DNA of 64,000 nt from Tupaia tana (GCA_026018925.1 JAKSZU010000004.1:35917233-35981232); one strand, 5' to 3'. Positions 45,580 through 57,602 are shown, counted from the stretch's first letter. Made by a program: numbers and translations. Notes: a model not told the origin generated them from the letters alone.

Positions 45580-45640
45580 CTAGGTTGTCGAGAAAGTCAG
45601 GATGTATTTTTCTGTTTTTCTATAAAATGAAAAAGTCTTT
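45580..45640. mobile_element. mariner-like MITE, left half, copy 3
   Basis: TAGGTTGTCGAGAAAGTCAGG and GTATTTTTCTGTTTTTC match the left arm and core of copy 2. The right arm is absent. Confidence 0.55.
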
Positions 45641-45664
45641 ATTTATTATTTAAATATGTGTATT

Positions 45665-45806
45665 AAATATTTATGTAAATTTATTTTATTTATTATTATT
45701 TTAATTTGACCAGAAAGAGAGAGGGACAGCGAGAAAGCAAGCTGCCAGGTCCAGGGCTCAAACCACAGTTGGCCATGTGGAGTCCAGCTTCTTAACCACT
45801 ACCCCT
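45665..45806 (-). mobile_element. tRNA-derived SINE, short form, head end missing
   Basis: (TTTA)n, TTTTAATTTGACCAGAAAGAG, AAGCAAGCTGCCAGG, ending ACCACTACCCC. The last ~10 bp of the head are lost. Confidence 0.82.
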
Positions 45807-46324
45807 AATTTTTGTTTCTTGAGCCAAATAGGTCTACATTGTTTTATTCTTAGCGAAGGTATTGCTCACAAAGAATGGTCAAAGATGGGGATCTCTTGCA
45901 CTCACAGTGCAAGATGATAGCTAGAGGTACTGGCAGACAAATTCCCACCCGCCTTCCTATAAGTTTCCTCAGGCAAATGTGCCAAGGCAGAATGGATGGG
46001 GAAATTTCCCATTGAGTTTTGCTGACTCATTAAATTGCCTATTGTTCTCTGGAGGGAGAGAAGCCAGGAGTGGGAGCTGACAGGCCATTTGTAATGTTTT
46101 GATTTAATTGCAAATGGAAATTCCTGTTAGGAGGAGCACATGAGAGGTCTTAGGAGAAGAAATACCGATGCACAACGTTCTATCTGAAGGAATATTTTGT
46201 ACTCCTTTTAATGAGTCATTATAACTGCTCTGAATTTCAATCTAATGAAGAATAAAACACAAAATTATTTTATTCTCAGTTACTTGTTCTACTTCTGTCT
46301 AGCCCCCCTCCCCCTCTAAACAGT
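45807..46324. other. unassigned
   Basis: Nothing recognised. Confidence 0.35.
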
Positions 46325-46340
46325 AAGAATATCTCAAACT

Positions 46341-46374
46341 AATGAATGTAAATAAATAAATTTAAATTAAAAAA
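46341..46374 (+). mobile_element. minimal retroposed A-rich tail
   Basis: A 34-nt AT-rich insert, mostly AAAT-like and ending in A6, flanked by the perfect 16-bp duplication aagaatatctcaaact (46325-46340 and 46375-46390). This looks like an extremely 5'-truncated L1-driven insertion. Confidence 0.75.
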
Positions 46375-46390
46375 AAGAATATCTCAAACT

Positions 46391-47330
46391 GACCTCTTAC
46401 CAATTTGACTTAGTACAAGTTTTGTTTTGATGAAGACTTTAATCTCAACCCAGTAAGAAGCTCTGCCCCTCTCTCCAGCTTAGACAAGGCTTGGAGCAGA
46501 AGATGGAGGTGGAACACTCTTTCATTCCAGCTCTTGCCTGGTCTCTCAGCTCATTTTCATGCTTGTTTCTTTCCATGACTATCCACAGTGAATCTGAGCT
46601 GGTTCTGATGAAACGATGCCTTTCCAAAAAGCTCAGCATGAAAAAAAGAAAAGCTCAGCATGACCATGCTGACTCACCTCCTCAGGAAGTTCAAACGAGG
46701 CTGGTCCCCATGTGAACCACCCCACCTGGGTGGCAGTGTTTTCTGACTGGCCGGAGACCACTCCTTTCGGATACCATCCATAGCCTGGCTCACTCCTGGG
46801 GCCACATCTATTAGCTCTTTGTTAAGATCACTGTGGGTCTACAGGTCTACACGTGGGCTGGAGGAGGGGTGGGGCTGGGGAGTTCTTTCCTGTGGGCACT
46901 AGCAAGGGAGCGCCCACGGATTCAGCTGAGACTATGGGGTCCGGCAATCTCTTCTCCTTGTCCCCCAGTGCAGCATCTCTCTCCCCTTCTTTATTCCCCC
47001 CTGCCTCCTCTGAGCTTCCCAGGCCCTGGGCACAGTGATCACAATGCTCCCCTTCTCTAAAAGTTCTCCCCAGACAGACATCCCCCCCCCCCCCCCGCAG
47101 CCATCTTTTATATGGGTTTGAAGGGTGGGGGTGATCTGAGAGCCACTTCTGCTGAAATGACACTTCTTGAAAAAGCTCTGCAGGAAAATGCTCATCACAA
47201 ATCTGTAGTTCTCTGACCATAGAAAGTGGAGATTTGAAACACCTTGCTTTCAGCTGTGGGGGTCTTCTCACCCTTTCTTGGAAAACAGGAAAGATCCCAC
47301 TCACGTCTCAGACCACACAGACTTTCTACT
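46391..47330. other. unassigned
   Basis: A 158-codon minus-strand frame (46828-47304) was inspected and looks non-coding (Pro/Gly-rich, no domain). C18 run at 47081-47098. Confidence 0.35.
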
Positions 47331-47576
47331 GAGAGCCTCCTGCCAGGCTCTGCGCCAGGCACTGCCATCACTGCAACGCATGGGGCTGGGGCCCCGCCTC
47401 TCACGGAGCTCACAGCCCAGCCTGGGAAAGGCACACCCTAAGTAATCCAGTGCTAAATGCTCCGGAGAAAAACTGGAGCACCACGATACTGATACATCGG
47501 GGTGCCAGAAAAGGGTCACTGAGCAATTCATAGTTAGGCAGAAACTGAGGCTAAGGGATTAGAAGGTCATGTGGGG

Positions 47577-47841
47577 GAACCAGCAGTTGGTGTAATGGCT
47601 ATGTTGCTGGACTCCCATGTAGTTGACTACGGTTCGAGCCCCGGACCCGGTGGCTTATACTCACGCCAGGCGCACATGTGTAAGTGCCCAAGATCCTGAA
47701 AGGAGAATGGAGAAGAAGGGATTGTGGTGTGGCCATCCCCCCTGGGGGTGATTTCTCGCTTTCTGTCTCTCTGTCTCTCTCTGTCTCTCTGGCAAGCGCA
47801 TGCGCCCTATAGCAAGAATCTCTCTAAAAAAAAAAAAAAAA
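47577..47841 (+). mobile_element. tRNA-derived SINE, long form
   Basis: GGGGGAACCAGCAGTTGGTG to GCCCTATAGCAAGAATCTC plus A18. Target-site duplication aaggtcatgtgg. Confidence 0.94.
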
Positions 47842-48064
47842 AGGTCATGTGGATGGTAAGGAAGTCCCAGGCAGAAAGAAACGCACCTGATGGAGAAAGG
47901 GGCTTGATTTTCTGGACAAAGGACAGGCTAGTCACCTGGGCACAAGGGATGGGACCTGAGACACAGGTGAGAACCAGAACATCCAGGGCCTCAGGGAACA
48001 TCCTTAGAGTAGAAGATGCCATGAGACTTTCTAAACAAACGGGTGCCATGATCACATTTTCTTC

Positions 48065-48295
48065 TTCTTTCAAGGTTTTTGTCATAGGGCAAATGCACTC
48101 ATCAGAGAGAGGGAAGGTGAGAAATCACCCTCAAGGGGGGATGGCCATGCCACGACCCCTTTTCCTCCATTCTCCTGGGATTTTGGACATGCACGCACAT
48201 ACGCCCAGTGTGATTTTCAACGTACCAGGTCCAGGACTCCAACAGCAGCCATGTGCGAGCCCAGTGCCTTAACCACCGCACCACCTATGGGCTCC
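48065..48295 (-). mobile_element. tRNA-derived SINE, long form
   Basis: CTTCTTTCAAGGTTTTTGTCATAGGGC to CACCTATGGGCTCC. The GT-rich middle is shortened. Confidence 0.86.
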
Positions 48296-48469
48296 AAATT
48301 TTCATTTTAGAAAGGTAATTCTAGCTAAGCTATGAAGAAGGGATCAGAAAAGGTGAGAATGGATGAGTCTGGAGGCAGTGTGTATGGTGGTTATATTTTA
48401 AAGCAATTTTATACATTCTGAGTTTAATTATTTTTCTACTAATCAACACTCAAAAGCAAAGTTCTACTT

Positions 48470-48640
48470 TTCTTAATTTTTTACTTTTTTTCTTGGACTC
48501 ACATCCCTGCTCTACCACTTATTAGCTGTGTGGTTTGGGGCCTGTGAGCCTCCTCAGATTCTTCAATTAAAATGTGGAGAACTCCTCTACTCTGAGGATT
48601 TGAATGAAGATAAAATGGTGCTCAACAAATTTGACTCATC
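48470..48640 (+). repeat. MIR
   Basis: CTGCTCTACCACTTATTAGC, TGTGTGGTTTGGGGCCTG and CCTCCTCAGATTCTTCAATTAAA are the sense MIR core. Confidence 0.85.
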
Positions 48641-48806
48641 TCAAGCAAATAATCCCTCAATTAAAACAAATAAAAGGAAAAAAGGAAAGCCTCTTCTAGC
48701 TATGTGATCCAATGGCTTAAACAAAATTCTATACATTCATAAATTATCCAAGAGATTGGTCAAGATGCATTTATGAAAGAGTGGCAAATTTTATGGAATG
48801 ATTTGA

Positions 48807-49022
48807 GAGGCCAACAGAGTTAAGGCATTGAATTCCTACATGGTTGACCACAGTTCGAGTCCTGAACATGGTGGCTTGAAAATCATGTGGGGTGCGTGTG
48901 TGTGTGTGTCCAAAATCCCTAGAAGAAAATGGAGAAGGGACCGCAGAATGGGTCATTCCACCGGGGTGATTTCTCACTTTCTCTCTCTCTCTCTTGCAAG
49001 CACACGCTATGGCAAAAACCTA

Positions 49023-49073
<51 letters not shown>
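48807..49073 (+). mobile_element. tRNA-derived SINE, long form, with (AAT)n tail
   Basis: GAGAGGCCAACAGAGTTAAGG (A-box region partly deleted) to CACGCTATGGCAAAAACC. The tail is an (AAT)17 array, 49022-49073. Confidence 0.9.
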
Positions 49074-49074
<1 letters not shown>

Positions 49075-49151
49075 GGTTTGAGGTCTGATAGGTGTCTTAG
49101 AATTTTTTGTTTTCTTTAAACAGAATGCAGCAAGTGATGATAAGCAAATGA

Positions 49152-49373
49152 GGGGCCAGCAGGTGGCACAGAGATTACGGCTGGTGGATGCACATGGTTG
49201 ACTGTACAGCGGGAGTCCTGGACCCAGTGGCTTGAAAAACACTCTGGGCATGTGTGAGTGCCCAAATCCTGAGAGCAGAAGGAATTGCAGCATGACCTTT
49301 GGGGTGATTTCTCGTTTCTCCCCACTCACCCCAGTGAGTGTACATGCACTATAGCAAAAACGAAACAAAACAC
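49152..49373 (+). mobile_element. tRNA-derived SINE, long form
   Basis: AGGGGCCAGCAGGTGGCACAG to CACTATAGCAAAAACG. The CT tract is very short. Confidence 0.88.
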
Positions 49374-49423
49374 ATAGGAAGGAAGAGTCCTTGTGTCTAG
49401 AAATACACTATACACAAGAGACT

Positions 49424-49680
49424 TCTTTTTTTTTGGGGGGGGGGAGTTTTTGCTATAGGGCACGTGCACTCACCAGAAAGACAGAGACAGACAGACAGAA
49501 AGTGAGAAATCGCCCCCCGGGGGATGGCCATGCTGCAATCCCTTCTCCATTCTCCTCTCAGGATCTTGGGCACGCACGCACATGCACCCAGTGTGAGTTT
49601 AAGCTACCGGTTCTGAGACTCGAACCGTGGTCGACTACATGGGAGTCCAGCGACATAGGCATTATGCAACTGCTGGTCCC
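49424..49680 (-). mobile_element. tRNA-derived SINE, long form
   Basis: T8G11 run, GTTTTTGCTATAGGGC to CAACTGCTGGTCCC. Confidence 0.9.
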
Positions 49681-50546
49681 GCACAATAGACTTTTTGTAA
49701 TAAAAAATCTATGATGGCCTCCCCGCAAGAAAGGGTGTCTATATTCCCAATGACACAGCTTTCCAGAAATTCAGTCCTTATCAAATTAACTTTGAGAATT
49801 TCCGCCTTCCCAGGGGATCTAAACCTCTATACCCAACAGAGGGCAGCACACGTAGACCCGTTCCTCAGTGTGATACCCACAGCAGTCCCGGCTAGCTGAT
49901 CACCAGGAGACCTGACGAAGCGGCCATAGCACTCCTTCCTGCACAGCCTGGATGCGGCCTCCGAAGTCTTCTCTGCAAAGTGCTGTAGACAGCTACCCTC
50001 AATTGACCCCATGATATTCCCAGTCCAAAGGGACTCATTTTCAAAGTGAAAAAAAAAAAAAAAAATCAAGCAATGAGAGTCTAAATGATTTTCCTGGAAT
50101 TTTCATTTGTAAAGACAGTTTTCTACTTCTTTCCACTAGCACTATACATCTCCCCATAATCTCATAGAAAAGTACAGTAACAGTCTAGATGCATAAAGCA
50201 TGATACAATCAGCTTGCTTGATGCCATTTCAATGATGTGAATTCCACTTTATTGATCATATTTTAAGATCTCTCTTTAAGGTATTGCCATTTCCAGGTTC
50301 TATGATTTTCTTCGTTTATTTCCAAATTAAACATATAACAAGTAGGAAGATTTGTCATGATAGCAAGCTAGGGAGTGTCTCTTTAAAGAAGCTGATCAAC
50401 CTCAGCCGTAAAAGGTGCCACATCATCTGATTTCTTGTCCCGGCTTCTTTCACATTTGTTTTTAGTACTCTCATTTGAAGTTATGTCCGAAACTCTGGAA
50501 ATGTATTTAAGAGTCTACAGATTACTTCAGCTGCATGAAAACATGA
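49681..50546. other. unassigned, with an A17 run at 50049-50065
   Basis: The A17 run after GACTCATTTTCAAAGTG could be the tail of a retrocopy lying to its left, but no parent gene was recognised. Confidence 0.3.
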
Positions 50547-50804
50547 TTACGTTTTATTTTTTAATTCGCTCTAGGATACATGCACTTGCTTTGGGGAGGT
50601 GGGCGAGGAAGAAGGGGAATGAAAACGTATCTCCTGGAGGAATGATCACACACCTCAATTCCTTCTCCTCCATTCTCCTCTTGGGATTCTGGGTGTGCAT
50701 GTGCATGTGCATGTGCATGTGCCTGGTGTGTTTGCCAAGCTATCAGGTCTGGGACTGGAACCACAGTCAGGCATATAGGATAACCACTATGTCACCTGGT
50801 GGCC
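50547..50804 (-). mobile_element. tRNA-derived SINE, long form, diverged
   Basis: TTTTTTAATTCGCTCTAGGATAC to GTCACCTGGTGGCC. The body carries four copies of GTGCAT (50694-50719). Confidence 0.82.
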
Positions 50805-50899
50805 AAATCTACCACTTTCGGATGTGCATTTCTGTGGCATAAAAGTACGGTCATATTGTACAACCTTCATTATCCATCTCCTGAATTTTAACTCACCTA

Positions 50900-51190
50900 A
50901 ATAAAGCTCTGATTATAAACACTAACCCCATCTCCCCCTCCCTCCAGCCCCTGGCAACCACCATTCTACTTTGCGACTTTGGCTACTCCAGGAACCCCAT
51001 AGGAATGGAATCATACAGTACTTGTCCTTTTGTGTGTGGCTTATTTCACGTCGCACAGTACAACAGCTGCGAGCTTCATCCTGTTACACACTTTCCTTCC
51101 TTTTTAGGGCTGGATTATAATCTACCACATATACATACAACTTTGTCCACTCATTCCCCAATGGACACTTGGGATACTTCTACCTGAGAA
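50900..51190 (-). repeat. L1 fragment, antisense
   Basis: CCCCTGGCAACCACCATTCTAC, AGGAATGGAATCATACAGTAC, TTTTTAGGGCTGGATTATAAT and ACTCATTCCCCAATGGACAC are in L1 complement order. Confidence 0.75.
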
Positions 51191-52480
51191 TACCTTCTTT
51201 TACTTATTTTGGGTGGAACTTCTGAATATGGTACTTCTATATTTACTTCCTCTCTATTCTCACATACCCAAACTGAAGCATGCAATGAATACGGCCAAGC
51301 GTGTGTGTGTATTCTAACCAAGGCAGTGGGAAAACACCGCTCGGATTCCTCCTGCACCACCTCTCACTGCAACTACTTCGAAGAAGCCAAAGACCTCCAG
51401 GCCTAGGCTCTTCTGGACCTCCTCCACAGATTCAGCCTCAGCTTCCCCATTTTTAGGAAACAGGACCCTACAGGGCTCCATCCATAGACCACAGAGGTGA
51501 TTCCAAACTAGACCCAACACTCAGCTCTGCAACACCCCACTGGACTGTATGTGGCTTCTGGGGTCAAGGTCAGGTAAGTATAAAACCTGATGCATTTTTG
51601 TAGAACTAGTAACGGGCACAACAGGAAGATGAGGAAAGGTGGTGAAATCCTCACTGAGGCCAATGATTACACAACACTTTTCTCCTCGAAGCGTTTTTCC
51701 ACCTGCTAAAACACTAAAAATTAGGAGTGTTTCAAATTACTTGCGGATTCACCAATCCCAGAACTTTCCCTTCTTAGGGTTTCTTCCAGGATTTGTCAGA
51801 AATCCCTTTTCTGTTTACGAGAGGAAATTCCAAAGACTTTCAGGAGTGGTGGTAATAATACACAACTGGGCAGTCATGTCTCTGTAATTAATCAAAATCA
51901 CAGCCCGGTACATAGTTTAGAGAATCTGAATGCATAAGGACAAGTCAAAGTGGGCTAGTGTGTCTAGAGAACAGGCTGGGGCCAAGCCCATTCTCCAGGG
52001 GTCACTACTAGGAATGGTTTCTGTTTGGGTGGAGAAGAGGGAAGAGAGGTTGAAGAAAACTGTGAACCAGCACAGAAACACGGTGGCCAGAAATGCCTAA
52101 GAACTAGTACAAAGCAGGATGGAATCGAAGCTCTCTGGACAAAGACTCCTTTTATCAATAGTTCCCACTCCTCATACAGTCCCAGTGGAGGACTTAATAC
52201 AACTGGACCATGTCTGAGACACTGACTAGGGTGTTGGCTAGTGGCTAAAGCTCACTGTATGGCAGAAAGCAACACATGCATTTCCTCCTGCCTGGCCCCT
52301 TTTGTCTCCGTCGTAGGAAAGTTCAAATACAGTCTAACCTCAACAGCCTCTGCTCTCTCCCCAGCACACGGGTCACCACTTTGGGATCTTACACCACCAG
52401 CTATCCACAGGGTGGTTTCCCAGATAGAGGACAGAGTTTTGGAGGAGGTAAGAGGTTTCAAGGCTCAAATACACACTGTA
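51191..52480. other. unassigned
   Basis: No gene or repeat recognised in this 1.3-kb stretch. Confidence 0.35.
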
Positions 52481-52710
52481 TGGAATTACCTGGGTCTTGC
52501 AGCAGACCAAGATCTAACACATGAAAAAGTCATGTACTTCGATTTTCATTTGTCCACATGTACAGTGTCAGCAGGAGCCTGGATGTCAGAGGGGGTGTGG
52601 AATTACCTGGGTCTTGCAGTGGATCATGATCTAACACGTGACAGTCACGCACTTCGATTCTTGTTTGCTGTTGTTCCATGTGTACAGTGTCCTTAGGAGT
52701 CTGGACGAAA
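52481..52710 (+). repeat. tandem duplication, two units of about 117 bp
   Basis: TGGAATTACCTGGGTCTTGC occurs at 52481 and 52598. The following GATCTAACAC, TACTTCGATT/CACTTCGATT and TGTACAGTGTC also recur with the same spacing. A plus-strand frame (52241-52696) is open through both units and repeats WNYLGLA, but it has no recognisable protein. Confidence 0.85.
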
Positions 52711-52927
52711 GTGGGATGATTGGCAAAGGGGATGTGGGTTTTCTGATAACCCCTGCTTCCACTCCCAGCAGGACTCTCCAGAGTAGGATGGAGGCTGAAG
52801 GTATTTAGAGCTATAAATCCCCGAAATCGATTTGTGCCGGCTATCATTGCAAAGTGGTCCTTATTTACTTGATATAAATAAAATAATTTACATTTTATTT
52901 TCATGTCAAGGTAACAGCAGCAGGGGA

Positions 52928-53159
52928 GAGGGGAAGTGGATGGTGTGGAGGTTAAGGCATCTGAATCCCACACCACCAACTGAGCTGCTTGTTTTCTGGA
53001 CCCAGTGGCTTGAAAATCGTGTGTGCGTGCATGCATGCCCAAAGATCCTGAGAGGAGAATGGATAAGGGATTGCAGCGTGGCCATACTACCAGGGGTGAT
53101 TTCTCACTGTCTGTCTGTCTTTCTCTCTCCATTGAGTGCACGCACCCTAACTAACTTAA

Positions 53160-53160
<1 letters not shown>
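52928..53160 (+). mobile_element. tRNA-derived SINE, long form
   Basis: GGGGAAGTGGATGGTGTGGAG head (eroded), body to GCACCCTAACTAAC. Confidence 0.82.

Positions 53161-53162
<2 letters not shown>

Positions 53163-53210
<48 letters not shown>
53163..53210. repeat. (TA)n microsatellite
   Basis: 24 TA units at the SINE tail position. Confidence 0.97.
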
Positions 53211-53212
<2 letters not shown>

Positions 53213-54195
53213 TAAAAAAAGGTAGCAGCGGCAGCAATAACATGGACATCCAATAAATATATGTTGAATTACGCTATATTCTAAATATCCCAAAAGAAAC
53301 ATGGCGTGTCCCTCTCTGCTCCTTTTGTACAAAGATGTAATTTTATTTATGAAGTAATATAAATACTGTCCCATATGAAAGGTTTTCCTTTCTCCCCATG
53401 TTGAACTTAATTACGAACATCTCATAGTGTAGCAACAAGTGCTACATTACTTTTCACACTTATAAAATGACACATATTTCTCTGAATACCATCTAGAAAT
53501 ACTAATTCCCACTTAGTACTCATTTAGTCTCCGTCTCCTAAAGGTTCCGAAGATTTCAATACATGTTCACTCAGCTGTCATGCAAACAACTACCCCATGT
53601 TTTATTCCCATGTTATAAAAGAAGCCCGAGAGAGATGGAATGGCATTCCCTGTGCACTGGGAGAAGTACAACACAGGAGCAAGGTAAGAGAGTTCTGGCC
53701 ACCTGATTCTTAGTCTTCTTTGGCCTTCTCTTTCTTCCTGGGATGACGGGGCTCCTCTGCTGGAGGGCAAGATGGCTGCCATCCTTCAGTTATCACAGTA
53801 CTGTACCTTTAGAATGGACAGCATCAGCACTGTGATAACTGAGCCAGGGCAGCCTGCCAGTCTCTGTGGCGGTCAGCGGCATCCTTTCCAAGAGGCTGCA
53901 TTCTTCCCTCGAAGGCTCCCCGTGAGGCGAAGGACTAAAAGACCCCCTCTGGTTGGAGACATGAAGAGGTAGAAGAAAAGGAAGGGTTAGAACCCAACCA
54001 GTGGTGAGGCTGAAATATGAAAAGGCCCAGTTGCATTACATAAGCATGAAAGATGAACACACGACTTATACATATTAATGAGGATGAACCACCGCGTGAT
54101 TAGGCTTTCGCTCTGATAATACAGCGTACATGCAGTGAGCTGCTCCGGCTGCATTTCACAGCATCTCTCTTGCATGCATGGATTCTCTGACCGTG
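53211..54195. other. unassigned
   Basis: Nothing recognised. SINE density falls from here to the right end. Confidence 0.35.
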
Positions 54196-54335
54196 TCTTC
54201 CTGATGTCAATCATTCGTGCAATAAATATTTACTGAGGGACTACTACGTTCCAAGACCTTTTCTATATGTTCAGGAAATGAAGATAAATAAGACACAGTC
54301 CCTGTCTTCAAAGTATTTACGATCAGAGGAGGCAA
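54196..54335 (-). repeat. L2 3' end, antisense
   Basis: GCAATAAATATTTACTGAGGG, ACTACGTTCCAAGACC and AGTCCCTGTCTTCAAAG are in L2 complement order. Confidence 0.7.
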
Positions 54336-54615
54336 TCTATCAGTAACACTTCACCTCTGCATCACATTAGTGATTTTCTATGTGTTTCTTCGTGTGGTTT
54401 TCACAAGAACCCTACAGAGTTGGCAATGAATTATTAATTAATTCATCAAAAAAGGATTCCAGAAATAGGTATCAATACAATACCCCAGTTTTACAGATAG
54501 GAGGAAAACACCAAAACATCTAAGAGAGGTTAGATAATTTACTTAAGAGCATATTGGTAAGTTATAGGCAAGTGGAAATTAAAGTCCATATCAAATTATT
54601 TGAACAGTGTGTGTG
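54336..54615 (-). repeat. MIR, diverged
   Basis: TTTTCACAAGAACCCTACAG, CCCAGTTTTACAGATAGGAGG and ATTTACTTAAGAGCATATTGG follow antisense MIR order, with an extra segment inside. Confidence 0.65.
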
Positions 54616-56018
54616 TGTGTGTTTCCCTCTGCCCCATCCTGGCTGTCCAACTCTATCCACTGGATATTCAATTCACAAAATTTGCACAAACAGAAGGATT
54701 TCTGGAAGCATTAATATTTTGCTTAGATTTTAATTTTTCTTAGTAACTCAGGAACTAGTGGGGTTCTATGCTTTGAAAATAAATGCACGACATTATAAAG
54801 AAATGATTTTCCCTGCTTTTACTCTGAGTGCTAAGAATTACTCAAATTGATGACATTAATGTTAAGTATTTAGCACACCTGTGGGATATTTTTCACTGTG
54901 AGTGTACATCAATTCTACAGCAATGGTGGTAAGAGCTGTTGACAACCTTTGGGAGGCCTCTTTATAAAAAATCAACATATACTCATCACTTGCTTTGAAA
55001 TTTCCAGTACCTCTAAGATGTACCCTGAAGCCATTTAAGAGATGATACTTAATTTTGATAAAAACTACAAGAAGATTCTGAAATTGGAATTCAGGTGTCA
55101 GAATACCAACTTATTAAAATCATGATTCACTTGGTTATTTTCCGTGTTAGTTATAAGGTTTCAAGTTATTTCAATATGAGTGAAACTTGACAGATACTTA
55201 AAAATAATTATGTTTTCAATTAGGCATTTGCTCAATTTCAAATACTCGTTATATGCAGATTAGATACTGGCACTGTGCTCCAAATAATTCAGACAGATGA
55301 GTCATTTCTTTATAACAGCAGAAGTGAGAAAATAGGAGAGTACAGTGAATCTAACTCAACTGTTAACTTTACGTACTATGAAAATGACCTTATCTTGAAA
55401 AAAAATAATATACAAGGAAATCATTCACCTACACACAAATTAAAGCATTCTCCAACGCATAAAAATAGCTGAAAGTTAAGGAGGTTGTCTACCATCTAGG
55501 TCCAGGTCTCTGACTGATGCAATACACAGCTGAAACACGAGAGGGCAACGAAGATTACAAAACAAAACAAAACAAACAAAACAGCTGGATCCCATAACCT
55601 AAGGTTCCTGGAAATAGCTGCACGTTTTCACAAATTATAAACATCTGTTATATGAACAGATACTGTGATTATTTTAGAATAAAATTTTAGATAGCTGGTT
55701 CACAAAAGGGATAAAAAGATTACCACCTAAGACGTCCAGACCACAACTTCTGTCGGCTTTCAGAAGATGAATACTTACACTGCACTACTAGAGGTAGAGA
55801 AGAGTGGGAACAAATAATCCTGATACACTTAGCAGTTACCAGACTGTTCTTCACCAGCACTAAGTATAAGTGCAACTGAATAGCTAAATATGACGCATAC
55901 AAAAGTAAATGTCTACTCTGCACTGCAAAGACAAAATAAATTCTAAGAACCATCACCAACACTCATACCACTCATATTTTTAGTATGTTTCCTTTTTTTA
56001 TTTTTCTCATTTATTTCT
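54616..56018. other. unassigned AT-rich sequence
   Basis: No gene or repeat recognised over 1.4 kb. It includes a small (AAAAC)n run near 55558. Confidence 0.35.
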
Positions 56019-56019
56019 A

Positions 56020-56190
56020 CAGGAGGCTAAAGAAATAATTGGACTGAGTGATATATCCTATCTATGGACCTTTTTCCCTTCATTCATGTTCTGAGCACAC
56101 ATTTTTTTTAAAAAAGTCCAATGGTCTACTCCACAGTTACTTGGTTACTTTCTGATTTTGCTCTAGACGGCATTTCCCCACTGGATTTTA
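56020..56190 (+). repeat. duplicated segment, copy A
   Basis: Close to 90 per cent identical by eye to 58522-58695, from CAGGAGGCTAAAGAAAT to CCCCACTGGATTTTA, in the same orientation. It belongs to no repeat family I know. Confidence 0.85.
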
Positions 56191-56260
56191 GGTATTTATT
56201 TATTTCTGTACACACATTAAGAGAGGGTAAAAAAGCCAAGCATGCATAATAATAAAATCA

Positions 56261-56507
56261 TAGGGCAGCCCCATAGCGTAGTGGTTAAGGGAGTCCACAT
56301 GGCTGACTACAGTGTGGATCCCTGCCCTGTCTGCTTGTAAAACACAGCAGGTGTATGTGCATGCATGCCTCAAACCCATGCAGGATACAGAAACAGACGG
56401 GAAGGAATTGCGGCATGAACATACTCCATTGGGTGGTGCTGTCTCTCTCTGTCTCTCTTTCTTTCTCTGGCAGAAGAGAAACTGCTCTCTGGCAATTAAA
56501 AAAAATA
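56261..56507 (+). mobile_element. tRNA-derived SINE, long form, diverged
   Basis: AGGGCAGCCCCATAGCGTAG head, GTGTGGATCCCTGCC B-box (degenerate), end GCTCTCTGGCAATT. Confidence 0.78.
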
Positions 56508-56624
56508 AGTTTTGCTTTTTTATTTTATATAAGTTACTGTTTATAAATGAGCATTTTTGAGAAACTAAATCTATTAGAAACATTTATTTTCAATATATTT
56601 TTATTACAAAAATTTAATTGTTTT

Positions 56625-56869
56625 AATTTTTTTGGAGAGGTTTTTGCTATAGGATGTGTGCGCTCATCAGAAAGACAGAGGGAGACAGAGAGACAGAAGG
56701 CGAGAAATCACCCTTCAGGGGGGATGGCCACGCCACAATCCCTTCTCCTGGGATCTTGGGCATGCACACACACGCACCCTGCATGAGTTTAAGCCACTGG
56801 GTCTGGGACTCAAACCGTGGTTGACTACATGGTAGTCCAGCAACATAGCCACTACCAACTGCTGGTCCC
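56625..56869 (-). mobile_element. tRNA-derived SINE, long form
   Basis: GAGAGGTTTTTGCTATAGGATG to CAACTGCTGGTCCC. Target-site duplication taattgtttt. Confidence 0.92.
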
Positions 56870-57021
56870 TAATTGTTTTCATTTAAAAGCATGAGACTTA
56901 AGTACTCATGCTACAAGAAGAAAGTATACATAATAAGAAAGGGGGAAGGAAAATAGTGATGTGAAATGTTTTCTTCCAGAGACCAAACTTATTTCAAACT
57001 CACTTCTATGTTAAAAGAAGG

Positions 57022-57262
57022 CTGGATGGTGAGTCCGTGGTAAAATGCAACCTGGAAGTTTCCAGGTTCTTACCCTGAGACCTCTGAGTATGCCAGGAAG
57101 TACATGCTCATAATCTGGGGCTGGGTGAGATGAGGGTGGGAATGGGGGATGGATCATGGTGTCAGGACCCTGTTGGGTGTGGTCTCTCTCACTCTCTGGC
57201 ACTCTCTCACTCTCTTGTTCATGGAAGAAACGAATAAATAAACTTAAAAAAAAGATCATAAA
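57022..57262 (+). mobile_element. tRNA-derived SINE, diverged third form
   Basis: GCTGGATGGTGAGTCCGTGG head, TGAGTATGCCAGGAAG, GGTGTCAGGACCCTG body, CT tract, end TTCATGGAAGAAACG then AATAAA-like tail. Related to 29262 and 58020. Confidence 0.6.
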
Positions 57263-57429
57263 TAAGAACAATTTCTTCATGATGTATACATCAAATATTA
57301 TCTAGAAAATCAGGGGCTTATGGAAAACTGATATGCCAAACAACTTACTTTTAAATAATGTAAAGTACAAATAAATGTACACACCAAAACCATGTTACAA
57401 TCCTCTTATCTATAAACTGATGTTTTTTA

Positions 57430-57602
57430 AGAATTATTTTATTTAACTTTATTTATTATTATTATTATTTTCCAGTTTGATCAAAGAGAGAGAAAAAGAG
57501 AGAGGGAAAATGAGAAAGCAAGCCACCAGGTCCAGGACTTGAACTGCGACTGGCCATGTGGGAGTCCAGTGCCTTTAACAACCATGCCACCTGCTGGCCC
57601 CT
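57430..57602 (-). mobile_element. tRNA-derived SINE, short form
   Basis: (TTA)n tail, TTTCCAGTTTGATCAAAGAG, AAGCAAGCCACCAGG, CCACCTGCTGGCCCC. Flanks ctataaactgat / ctatgaattgat. Confidence 0.9.

Larger units (their letters stand above)
47335..48400 (-). repeat. L2, antisense, split by two SINEs
   Basis: CTGCCAGGCTCTGCGCCAGGC, CTCACGGAGCTCACAGCCC, then ATGATCACATTTTC before and TTTTAGAAAGGTAATTCTAGC after the second SINE follow one old LINE in order. Family call (L2) moderately sure. Confidence 0.55.

Noticed and set aside
46828-47304. 158-codon minus-strand frame
   Set aside because: No start context, no domain, and it ends in Pro-rich low-complexity sequence. Not supported as a gene.
49681-50065. 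A17 run as the tail of a fourth processed pseudogene
   Set aside because: No parent gene could be recognised to its left and no target duplication was found.
52530-53141. 203-codon minus-strand frame
   Set aside because: Its N-terminal third is antisense SINE, and the rest has no recognisable protein.
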